Assembly (NCBI GenBank): GCA_964604165.1
Contig: CAZRYF010000010.1
Location: 38,033 to 102,032, forward strand
DNA length: 64,000 nucleotides
From: JAYZDK01 sp964604165
GTDB lineage: Bacteria; Myxococcota_A; UBA796; CAJQPC01
Direction: 5' to 3'
This document shows positions 16,851-24,985 of the stretch, one piece after another. Below the pieces are notes generated by a model. The model made no database searches. It saw only the letters and a list, made by a program, of their open reading frames with translations, and was not told the DNA's origin. Within the stretch, counting starts at the first letter, position 1. Every line of letters begins with the position of its first letter. The position numbers and the translations under genes were made by a program.

Positions 16851-19619
16851 TCATGCGCCCACCGTGATTCGGTACAGGGCACCGTCTACCAGAAGGCGGT
16901 CTCCGCTGGCCAGGGACAAGGGCTGGCCGGTCTTGGGCACTGTGACAAAACTACCGCCCTCTTTGGCCATGTAGAACGGGAGCAGGCCACCAAAGTCTGT
17001 TCGGCGGCTCTCCATGTAGTCCTCCAGCACGATCACGCCCTCGGACAGTTTTGCCCGGCAGCGCATGGGACCCAGGTGCAGTGCCCCCATTCTCTCTTCC
17101 GGAACCCCTTGGGTAAGCATGGCGGCGCAGAGGGGGTCTTCCCGATCCACCAGAAGCAGCCGCCCTCGCGGATTTGGCAGTCCCAGCACTGTCTCCAGGT
17201 GCATGCCTACTGTGAAGTCCGCCTCCCCTTCTGAGTCTCGTCGCACCACTTCCAGGTGGATGTCTTCCAGGGAGTCTGTCTCGCTGGTGTCTTCGCCTTT
17301 CACACGCAGGCTGGTTTCCCCCGTGTCCAGAAGTGTGATGGACCCACGACGCCCCTTGACCACCAGGCGGGCGTACTCTTTGGCAGTGCATTGTTGCCCC
17401 TCTTCCATGCGCAGCTCCGGCAGGATGAGGTCGGCATTCATGTGGTTGCCCAGGACCGATGTGCCAGCCACCATCCACCCCAGTTGGACCACCCGCGCGG
17501 GTTGGGCAAGGTGGGTTTCCAGATCCTCTTCGTCCACCCAGACCACCACTGCGGCGGTGCCCGGATCGGTGTTCGAAGGGGTGGAAACAGCGGGGACCGG
17601 CGCTTGCAAAGGCTCCCTTTGCGCCGGCGCAGGTCTTGCCTCCTCTCCCATGGGTTTTGTGTCGGCATATCGAGGAGAAGGAGGCGGAGCCCTTGGGGGC
17701 GTGGCGCCCTTCTTCTGCTCCGCCACGGTGGGCGCCTCGGACGCAGAGAGCGGGGCTTCCTGCTTCCCGGGCGGATCAGGGAGCGCCGGGAGAGGGAGGG
17801 CTTCTTCTTTGGGGGCTGCTGCCTCCGAGAGAATGGAGGCGCTTAGATCTGAGCTTGCTTCGGCTCGGACCGCAAAGAGGCAATTCCCGATCAAGATCTC
17901 GTCCCCGTGCTGGATCTCTTCTTCTCGGGGCCCTGGGTCCCTGGCGGTAGGGTGGAGGGCCACGATGTGGTCACCGCGGCGCACATAGCTGTAGCAGTGG
18001 CGGGCCATGGACTTCAGCAGGGGCCGCCCCTGGAGGTTCACTTCCGCGTGCTCTGAGGCCACCATGATCGAGTCCGTATGAAAACGGCTGCGCTCTACTT
18101 CTCCCGACCGGGCCTGCACGCGTGCTCCTGAAGCTTCTCGCCAGGCGATGTTCTCGTTGTGATGCTGATCCGGAAGTCGAATTCGGCAGGTCTTTGCTCT
18201 TCCAATTCGGTTGATGGAACCAATCCCCAGGTGGGTGGTGGCGCCGGTCCGTCGGATTTCTGCCAGGTAGGGCCAACCAGGCGCCTTCACGTGGGCCAGG
18301 GTTCGCAGCTCCACCTCGTGTCCAGCCGCAGCAATTTTTGCCGTTCCGCTCATTTCGACCCGGGCACCGGCTGGAATCTCGGACCCGTTGACCGTGACAC
18401 CCGGTGTCTCCACTTGAAGCTGGACCGAATCTCCCCTGACCTGAAAAACCGCCATGGACTTGCCAGGGACCGTGCTCAAGTGCCCGGTGGTGGAAAGGTA
18501 GACGTCATACCCTTCCATGACCTTGCCGAAGTGGATGCGCTGCAGGAGTGCCCCAGTCTCCACCAAGGTCAAGTACGTCTCCTCCATGACGTCCGGCACA
18601 ATGGTGAGCTGGCCGTAGATGGTGGGGGAAGCTGCCGCGCCGGAAGGAGTGGATGCTGTGGGGAGTGGGACAGGTCGAAGGGAGAGGCTGTCGTCTTGTG
18701 GAATCGCCGCCCTTTCGGAACTTGTGGGTTCCGATGGCTTGCTTCCCACCCCCGGCGGCAGCTCCAGTGTCTTGTCTCGGACCGCGAGCACGATTCGAGC
18801 CACCACGCCTTGTTGTTTTCGACGCACGGTGATCACGTCGGCGGCCTCGTCTCCGGTGTTGTGCTCGATGGTGAAGTCGTTGGAGAGATCGGGGTTCACG
18901 ACCTGTACATAGCCACCACTTGGGTTTCGATAGAGCTGGTAGAGGGCTGCGCCCGGAACCTCTTGGGACCGGAAGTTGTCGAGCCAGTGGTTTCCCACCG
19001 TAAACAGGAGTTGATCCGTGTACAGTTGCCCGACTTCCTGAAACTCTCCATCCGCCAGGGCCACATAGATCGCAAGGTCAACATCGCTGTCGGTCGCGGG
19101 TTGGTGGAAGTTTGGGACGGTTCCCGTGACCCACTCCCCCTCCACAAGGCCCAAGCGGTGCCCGTTCATTAGATCGGGATCTCCATCGGGAACCACGTAG
19201 ATCCGCGGGAGTTGGGTGGGACACGCGGGGCGCGTGCCGGTTCGCTCAAAGTATTGGCGCACCTCTCGCATCATGTGCGCTTCAGCATCTCCTCGCCAGT
19301 GGTCTCCATAGGTCTCGGCGGCCTTTTCCAGGTCCTCATCGCTGACCACCACCAGGAGATGGGAGCAGGGCATGCGCTCATCGGAGGAGAGAGAGGCCAG
19401 GTGGCTGTGTAGACCGCAGACCCCTCGGGGAAGAGCGGAGGCCTCCCACAAGCGGCTTGCATCTTCCACAAGGTCCGCCTCGGTGCGGTGGCACCGCAAG
19501 CGCTCGTTGTACCAGGTGTCTCTTGGGTCCACGGCCAGCAGAGTGGACAGATCTCCGGAGAGTCCCCGGGTGGACCCGGTGGGAAGCATGCGTGCAAACC
19601 ACTTTTGAAGAGGCGCCAT
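16851..19619 (-). CDS. Large FHA-domain protein (module B)
   Basis: A 922-residue cytoplasmic protein. Residues ~1-290 form an unrecognised N-terminal domain (HLLVVVSDEDLEKAAETYGD, PRIYVVPDGDPDLMNG, LFTVGNHWLDNF). A beta-rich region follows. At ~470-586 there is a divergent FHA-like domain (RIGRAKTCRIRLPD, ASEHAEVNL, HGDEILIGNCLF). A Pro/Ala-rich linker leads to a C-terminal part with a second FHA-like pattern (SVLGNHMNADLILPE, GDRLLVDGALYRI). It would read phosphothreonine, plausibly from the kinase at 21926-23674. ATG 19661 would add 14 residues. The gene is divergent from the Ig-like lipoprotein at 19682. Confidence 0.75.
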   Translation of the reverse strand: MAPLQKWFARMLPTGSTRGLSGDLSTLLAVDPRDTWYNERLRCHRTEADLVEDASRLWEASALPRGVCGLHSHLASLSSDERMPCSHLLVVVSDEDLEKAAETYGDHWRGDAEAHMMREVRQYFERTGTRPACPTQLPRIYVVPDGDPDLMNGHRLGLVEGEWVTGTVPNFHQPATDSDVDLAIYVALADGEFQEVGQLYTDQLLFTVGNHWLDNFRSQEVPGAALYQLYRNPSGGYVQVVNPDLSNDFTIEHNTGDEAADVITVRRKQQGVVARIVLAVRDKTLELPPGVGSKPSEPTSSERAAIPQDDSLSLRPVPLPTASTPSGAAASPTIYGQLTIVPDVMEETYLTLVETGALLQRIHFGKVMEGYDVYLSTTGHLSTVPGKSMAVFQVRGDSVQLQVETPGVTVNGSEIPAGARVEMSGTAKIAAAGHEVELRTLAHVKAPGWPYLAEIRRTGATTHLGIGSINRIGRAKTCRIRLPDQHHNENIAWREASGARVQARSGEVERSRFHTDSIMVASEHAEVNLQGRPLLKSMARHCYSYVRRGDHIVALHPTARDPGPREEEIQHGDEILIGNCLFAVRAEASSDLSASILSEAAAPKEEALPLPALPDPPGKQEAPLSASEAPTVAEQKKGATPPRAPPPSPRYADTKPMGEEARPAPAQREPLQAPVPAVSTPSNTDPGTAAVVVWVDEEDLETHLAQPARVVQLGWMVAGTSVLGNHMNADLILPELRMEEGQQCTAKEYARLVVKGRRGSITLLDTGETSLRVKGEDTSETDSLEDIHLEVVRRDSEGEADFTVGMHLETVLGLPNPRGRLLLVDREDPLCAAMLTQGVPEERMGALHLGPMRCRAKLSEGVIVLEDYMESRRTDFGGLLPFYMAKEGGSFVTVPKTGQPLSLASGDRLLVDGALYRITVGA

Positions 19620-19681
19620 GGAAGCCCTTGGGGTGGTCGCCGATTGTAACAGGGGTAACATGGGTCTTGGAGGGGCAATTC

Positions 19682-20611
19682 ATGCGCATAGCCCGGACGT
19701 TCGGAACGCTTCTGTCTGCGGGATGGCTGGGATGCAATGTCGCACCCACGGCGCCGGTGATCACCATCGAACCGGGCCTTCCCACCACCGGAGACGATTT
19801 GGAGCTTGTGACCTTGGAAGAGGCGCTGGATCCCAACGGGGACGGGTTGGAGTATCGGGTGGTCTGGTTCCAGGACGATGTGGAGAGAGCCGACTTGTCC
19901 GGCACCGAGGTGGATGCTTCCGAAACCACCCGGGGAGAGACCTGGGAGGTGCAGGTGCGGGCGTTTGATGGCGTGCTGGAGGGTCCGCTCATGACTGCAT
20001 CAGTCGTCGTTTTAAACACTGAGCCGGTCGTCACCCAGCTGGAGATTTCGCCGGCGGAGCCGCTGGCTTCGGAGGAGCTGGTGGCCAGCTACTCAGTGGA
20101 AGATGCGGATGGAGACGCGGTGTCCAGCCGTTTGCTGTGGAGTGTGGACGGTCTGGAAACCTGGCATGAGTCCTCCACATTGCCGGCACATGCCACGCGA
20201 CGAGGAGAGGAGTGGAGCGTTCAGGTCGTGGCGGAGGATGGCCTCGTGGACAGTGAGCCGGGGATCGCAAGGGTCACCATCGGGAACACGGCGCCCCCGG
20301 CACCTTCCTCCGTGGAGATTACTCCATCCGCGCCCACCACGGCGGACACCCTGCTGTGTGTGGTGGGTGGGGCCACGGAAGACTCGGACGAGGATCCCAT
20401 CTCCTGGTCCGTGCAGTGGCTCGCGGATGCAGCGCTCCATGGCACCCCTCAGACCACCACCTGGGAAGGGGACACGGTGGATCCCGCTGACACCCAGGTG
20501 GACCAGGTGTGGAGCTGTGCTGCCACCTCCTCCGATGGGGAGCTGTCCTCGGCTGCTCGCGCCTCTCAGCCGGTAACGATCGGAGAGGAGTCTACCGAGG
20601 GGTCCAGGTAA
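19682..20611 (+). CDS. Ig-like-domain lipoprotein (module A)
   Basis: A 309-residue lipoprotein; GGAGGGG lies upstream of ATG 19682 and the lipobox is GWLGC. Three Ig-like repeats follow, each opening with a Pro-rich turn (PGLPTTGDDLELV, PAEPLASEELVA, PSAPTTADTLLC), then an acidic loop (DPNGDGLEY, DADGDAV, EDSDEDPIS) and a Trp strand. It is a relative of the lipoprotein at 14816-15553. It lies between the two WDDYFPPD/kinase/FHA modules on the opposite strand and its 3' end overlaps the convergent gene by 20 bp. Confidence 0.78.
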   Translation: MRIARTFGTLLSAGWLGCNVAPTAPVITIEPGLPTTGDDLELVTLEEALDPNGDGLEYRVVWFQDDVERADLSGTEVDASETTRGETWEVQVRAFDGVLEGPLMTASVVVLNTEPVVTQLEISPAEPLASEELVASYSVEDADGDAVSSRLLWSVDGLETWHESSTLPAHATRRGEEWSVQVVAEDGLVDSEPGIARVTIGNTAPPAPSSVEITPSAPTTADTLLCVVGGATEDSDEDPISWSVQWLADAALHGTPQTTTWEGDTVDPADTQVDQVWSCAATSSDGELSSAARASQPVTIGEESTEGSR

Positions 20612-21938
20612 GCTGAAGCCCTGGAGCGCCAGTGTTCATGTAGGGAGAGACGGCCACACCGTGCTCCATGAACCAACCGCCGCCGGCGATGGCGGCGCTG
20701 GAGAGAAAGACAATCGCAGAGATGGTGTACTCGCCCTGGGCCTCATCGTAGTCCACTTTTGCGTTGGAGTAGGCGTCCCAGGAGGTGGCGCTCTTGCCAT
20801 CTTTCATGTTTTCGATCGCCTGGATGTAGTTCATGGCGCCGTACAAACCGGAGCCGACGGCGATGCCTGCGCCACCCCAAAAGAGAGATTGTCCGGCGAT
20901 GCGCTTGAGGCCAGAGCGGTTCACCATGGCACCCGTGGGAACCTCCAGGGCTGTCCACTCGCCCGAACCAAGGGTCGTGGTCCAAACGGTCGCGCCCAGG
21001 GGGATGAAGACCACGTCGCCTTCGCCCAGTGCCGCGGAGAGAATGACCTCCAGGTTGTGCCGGGAAGCATCTTCATCGGCCCAAGTGAGGTCGGTGTTGG
21101 TCACTGCGGCGGGAACCACCAGGGTATGGGTCACCCGGCTGGGGTCGATGGCGGACCCTGCGCCTTCAACGTTGGCCTCGGCTTCCTCGGCCTCTCCTGG
21201 TGCAGCTTCCACTTCATTGGGAGCGCTCTCGTGGGGAAGAACGCTCAATCGAACCGTGATGGTTTCGGAGCTCACCACCTGCACCAGGTGATCTCCTTCC
21301 GGCAGGGAGACGACCCCTCCGGGTGCCGTGACGGCCCGGCCATCGATCCAGAGCGCACCCTCTGCCGGGGCCGGAACCACGGCCAGGGTGAGGGAGGTCT
21401 CCTCAGCGAGGGCGGACCCTGCTGCATCGAACAAATCTTTTGAATCTGGCGGGAAGTAGTCATCCCAGGTCAGTCCGGGCTGGTAGTGGTGGGCCTGGGT
21501 GAACGCAATGGTGGCGCCATCACTGTTGCCGGAAGCGTGAAGGAGAATTCCATTGAGGTAATGGAGCCGGCTGCCTGTTTCGGGGTGGACAGGCTCCTTG
21601 AGACAGGCCAGGGCATTCACCGCGGTCTTGAGGTGGGCCTTTGCCTGTTCGAACTCCATGTAGGCGACGCCGCTCTCCACCCGCTCCACCGCGCCTCGCA
21701 AGGCGCTCATGGTGCTGGGAACACCGCCGCAGGCCTTGGCTTGGCCAGGACCAAACAGCACGGGAGCCTCCCCCACTGTGATGTCGGACAGGGTCACGGG
21801 CATAATGGCCTCGGCATCCAGCTTTGTGGTGGCCGCAACCCGCGTGACTGCCATGGAGGCGTCGTCTCCCGGGTAAATGATGGTCGGGCCTTCTGCGAAA
21901 GCAGATCCCATGAGGATCAAGGGCATCAACGTTTGCAT
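20592..21938 (-). CDS. Secreted TPR/PEGA-like protein with WDDYFPPD motif (module A)
   Basis: A 448-residue protein with a signal peptide (LILMGSAFA). Motifs in order are YMEFEQAKAHL, LACL, TWDDYFPPDSKDLF (octapeptide ~158-165), ALWIDGRAV, EGDHLVQV, an Ala/Glu-rich insert, and two C-terminal hydrophobic segments. The same order is seen in the 15554-16810 product. ATG 21938 is inside the end of the kinase gene (13-bp overlap), so the two are co-translated. Likely periplasmic or envelope-associated; function unknown. Confidence 0.78.
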   Translation of the reverse strand: MQTLMPLILMGSAFAEGPTIIYPGDDASMAVTRVAATTKLDAEAIMPVTLSDITVGEAPVLFGPGQAKACGGVPSTMSALRGAVERVESGVAYMEFEQAKAHLKTAVNALACLKEPVHPETGSRLHYLNGILLHASGNSDGATIAFTQAHHYQPGLTWDDYFPPDSKDLFDAAGSALAEETSLTLAVVPAPAEGALWIDGRAVTAPGGVVSLPEGDHLVQVVSSETITVRLSVLPHESAPNEVEAAPGEAEEAEANVEGAGSAIDPSRVTHTLVVPAAVTNTDLTWADEDASRHNLEVILSAALGEGDVVFIPLGATVWTTTLGSGEWTALEVPTGAMVNRSGLKRIAGQSLFWGGAGIAVGSGLYGAMNYIQAIENMKDGKSATSWDAYSNAKVDYDEAQGEYTISAIVFLSSAAIAGGGWFMEHGVAVSPYMNTGAPGLQLTWTPR

Positions 21939-23674
21939 TGGGCCTCCAGATCGAAATTCCAACACCGGGTCTCGGTCTTGTTGGCTCGAACGGTCAGGGT
22001 TTCCTCATGTCGGCGGCCGTCGCTGGTGGTGAGCACCACCGTGTGGCGGCCGGCGGACAACTCAATGGGGCGTCCGGTTCGGCCGGCGGGTTTGCCGTCC
22101 ACGGTCATGTTGGACCAGGGGAGGCTGTTCATGCGCAGTTCTCCTTTGCCCGTGGCGCCTTGGGCGGCTGCTGGAGCGGGGGCTGCGGCGGGAGCTGCGG
22201 CGGGCTTGTACGCGGGCTTAGCGGGTGCAGCGGCCGCCGGGGTCGGTGCAGGCGCCGCCGCGGCTGCAGGGGTTGGGGCCTTCTTTTGGGCGGCATCTGC
22301 GCGTCGCTTCTTGGCGGCATCGCTGGCAGCTTTCTGCTTCTTGGCGGCATCCACCTCTCTCTGCTTGGCCTTCTCCAACTCCGCCCGGAGGGCCTCCATC
22401 TCCGTTTGGCTCTGGGACTTGTCTTCTGCCAGGAGCTTCTTGATGTCGTTGGCGGTGAGTCCTTGCTGGACCACGGCAGGTGCTTGGCCTCCACCATTCA
22501 TGTTGTTCATGTAGAGCAGGCCGCCCGCCGCCAGAAGAAGAACCAGGAGCACGGCCACGACCGAGCTGCTGTTTCGCCCTTCTGGAATGGTGGGGGATGG
22601 ACTCAGGGTGCCGGTCACGTCGGTGGTCTGGGGTTGCGTGCCTACGGCAGGCATGACCGGTGGGGGCGCCTCTTCGTCCTCAGCCAGCCACATGGAGCCG
22701 TCGAATGTGGCTCCAGAGGCGCTGGCCGCAGCTGCCTGGTCCCCAAATTGCTCCCCCACGTCCGGGAAGGAGGCTGGAGACAGCGTGCCGCCGGAGTGTC
22801 CGGGGTTCGTCTCGTCCTTGGGCAGAGCCAGGGGGGGGGTTCCTTCCGGGTCCTCTGGGAGTTCGTCCAGGATGGCCCGAATCGCTGTGGTCATCTCCTT
22901 GCCGGTCTGGTAGCGATCGTCGGGCTTGTAGCTGCAACCCTTCTTGATGATCGCGGCGAGCGCTGGGGGGATGTCCTTGAACATCTCCTCGTGGAGCTCC
23001 GTGGTGTACAGATCGAAGGGCTCCTTTCCCGTCATCAGGGCGTAGAGGCTGGCGGCCGAGGAATAGAGGTCGGCCCGGGCATCGGCGGATTTGGCGCTGA
23101 TGCGCTGCTCGGGGGCCATGTAGGCCCAGGTGCCCATGACCGCACCGGTCTTGGTCATGGAACGATCTTCCTGCTGCACGGAGGCGATTCCGAAGTCGGT
23201 GATCTTCGGCTTGTTGTCCATGGAAAGGAGCACGTTGTGGGGTTTGATGTCCCGGTGAACGACGCCGTTGTCGTGGGCCACGCCAAGGGCCTCCACCATG
23301 TCCGCAGTGATCGCGGCGGCCATCTTTGGTGGCAGCACGCCAAATTTCTCCACGCGACCCATGAGCGAGCCGCCCTCGAGCATTTCCATCACGATGAAAC
23401 ACCGGTTTCCATCGGACCCGATGTCGTGCACCGTGACGATGTTCGGGTGGTGAAGCCGGGCCATGGTGCTCGCCTCGACCTCGAAACGCTTTCGAATGCT
23501 GGCCCGGGCCGCAAGGTGCGGGGCCAGCAGCTTGATTGCGCGCTCCACCTGCAGACGGGAATCGTAGGCCCGGTAGACCGTGGCCATTCCGCCCACACCC
23601 AGCTCCCCGATCAGTCGGTATCGACCTTCACAAAGAGCGGGCGCAACCTCTTGAATCACGGCAACCTCCGGCAC
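21926..23674 (-). CDS. Transmembrane Ser/Thr protein kinase with PEGA-type tail (PknB-like)
   Basis: A 582-residue kinase. The N-terminal catalytic domain has the Gly loop GELGVGGMATVYRA, Lys48 in AIKLL, HRDIKPHN (140-147), DFG (160-162) and MAPEQ (~187), all intact. A Pro/Gly-rich juxtamembrane linker leads to one helix (~371-388), a coiled coil of Glu/Lys/Ala, an Ala/Pro-rich stretch, and a C-terminal PEGA-like beta domain (NMTVDGKPAGRTGRP). Catalysis is cytoplasmic and the tail lies outside the inner membrane. It heads a two-gene unit with the WDDYFPPD protein and probably phosphorylates FHA-bound targets. Confidence 0.94.
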   Translation of the reverse strand: MPEVAVIQEVAPALCEGRYRLIGELGVGGMATVYRAYDSRLQVERAIKLLAPHLAARASIRKRFEVEASTMARLHHPNIVTVHDIGSDGNRCFIVMEMLEGGSLMGRVEKFGVLPPKMAAAITADMVEALGVAHDNGVVHRDIKPHNVLLSMDNKPKITDFGIASVQQEDRSMTKTGAVMGTWAYMAPEQRISAKSADARADLYSSAASLYALMTGKEPFDLYTTELHEEMFKDIPPALAAIIKKGCSYKPDDRYQTGKEMTTAIRAILDELPEDPEGTPPLALPKDETNPGHSGGTLSPASFPDVGEQFGDQAAAASASGATFDGSMWLAEDEEAPPPVMPAVGTQPQTTDVTGTLSPSPTIPEGRNSSSVVAVLLVLLLAAGGLLYMNNMNGGGQAPAVVQQGLTANDIKKLLAEDKSQSQTEMEALRAELEKAKQREVDAAKKQKAASDAAKKRRADAAQKKAPTPAAAAAPAPTPAAAAPAKPAYKPAAAPAAAPAPAAAQGATGKGELRMNSLPWSNMTVDGKPAGRTGRPIELSAGRHTVVLTTSDGRRHEETLTVRANKTETRCWNFDLEAQCKR

Positions 23675-23764
23675 AACGCCAAGCGGAAGCCTATCAGGTG
23701 TGCGGGGGTGATTCCAATACTGTTAAGGGCCCGTGCCCTATGAACTGCTTGCAGGAGGCTGGAC

Positions 23765-24985
23765 GTGGCGCGAATTCGACCTTTTCGGGGACTTCGGCCC
23801 CGCTCCGATGCGGCTCTCTCCGTGATTGCTCCTCCCTATGACGTCATGTCCGAGGCAGAGGCACGGGAGATGGTCGGAAGCAACCCCGACTGCTTTCTCA
23901 GGGTCACCCGGCCCGAGGTGGGGTTGCCTTCTGGAAGTGATGCCCACGGCGCGGAAGCCTATTCTGCGGCCCGAAACGCTCTCGAGGGTCTCCAGGCGCG
24001 GGGGGTCATTGTGCAGGAGGCTGCTGAGGCCTTCTACCTGTACAGCCAGAGAATGGGGGACCACCGCCAAGCCGGTCTGATGGCGATCTGCTCGGTCGCC
24101 GAGTACGACGCGGGGGATATCAAGCGACACGAGTTCACCCGGCCGGACAAGGAGCAGGACCGGGTGGATCACATTCTGGGCACCGGTGCCCAGACCGGGC
24201 TGGTGTTTTTGGCGCATCGGCGGAGCGACACGGTGGAGGCGCTGCAGGCGGGGGTTTTGGAGCGAACGCCCTTGTTTGTGGTGACCACCCCCGATGGAGT
24301 GGTGCACACGCTGCATCGCGTGGATGAGGCGGGAGAGGTCGAAGCATGGCGAAGCGCTTTTTCCGACCTCCCGACCTTGTACATTGCCGATGGCCACCAC
24401 CGATCTGCCGCGGCGTCCCGGGTGGCGAAAGAATTGGGCGGCGCAGGGGGGTCCGACGGGTTCCTGGCGGGGATCTTTCCTGAAGACCAGCTGCATGTCA
24501 TGGCGTACAACCGATTGGTGAATGATTTGGCGGGACGGGATGTCAGCACATTTCTGGCTGCGGTGAAGGCCTCGTTCGAAATCGTGGACGGTGTGAAACC
24601 CGAACCCGATGGGCGTGGCGTGATTCATATGTTTTTGGATGGAAAGTGGCGGGGGTTGATACCGCGGCCCGGGCTGTTTGATGCGGAGGATGCTGTGGCT
24701 TCTCTGGATGTCTCGGTGCTGCAGGATCATCTTTTGGCGCCTCTGTTGGGGATTCAAGATCCCCGCAGGGACACGCGGATTCGGTTTGTCGGTGGAATTC
24801 GAGGCCCAGCGGCCTTGTCGGATGCGGTGTTGGCCGGAGAGGCTGCGGTGGGGTTCAGCCTCTTTCCCACCGGCTTGGATCAGCTTTTTGCTGTGGCGGA
24901 CAGCGGGCAGGTCATGCCCCCCAAGTCCACCTGGTTTGAACCCAAACTGGCCGGTGGGGTTGTGCTCCACAAGCTGGAGGCGTGA
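23765..24985 (+). CDS. DUF1015 family protein
   Basis: A 406-residue protein with DUF1015 hallmarks: IAPPYDVMSEAEA near the N-terminus, RHEFTRPDKEQDRVDH, and IADGHHRSAAA in the middle. The family is often found with serine-biosynthesis genes, and serC/serA lie about 2 kb downstream on the other strand; its biochemical role is not settled. The start is GTG 23765 with AGGAGG upstream. It overlaps the mscS gene by 4 nt. Confidence 0.9.
   Translation: MARIRPFRGLRPRSDAALSVIAPPYDVMSEAEAREMVGSNPDCFLRVTRPEVGLPSGSDAHGAEAYSAARNALEGLQARGVIVQEAAEAFYLYSQRMGDHRQAGLMAICSVAEYDAGDIKRHEFTRPDKEQDRVDHILGTGAQTGLVFLAHRRSDTVEALQAGVLERTPLFVVTTPDGVVHTLHRVDEAGEVEAWRSAFSDLPTLYIADGHHRSAAASRVAKELGGAGGSDGFLAGIFPEDQLHVMAYNRLVNDLAGRDVSTFLAAVKASFEIVDGVKPEPDGRGVIHMFLDGKWRGLIPRPGLFDAEDAVASLDVSVLQDHLLAPLLGIQDPRRDTRIRFVGGIRGPAALSDAVLAGEAAVGFSLFPTGLDQLFAVADSGQVMPPKSTWFEPKLAGGVVLHKLEA

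Noticed and set aside
21938..23743. Long plus-strand open frame (~600 codons) across the kinase gene
   Set aside because: It is antisense to a kinase with every catalytic motif intact, has a His/Gly/Arg-rich non-protein-like composition, and arises from GC-rich codon usage.
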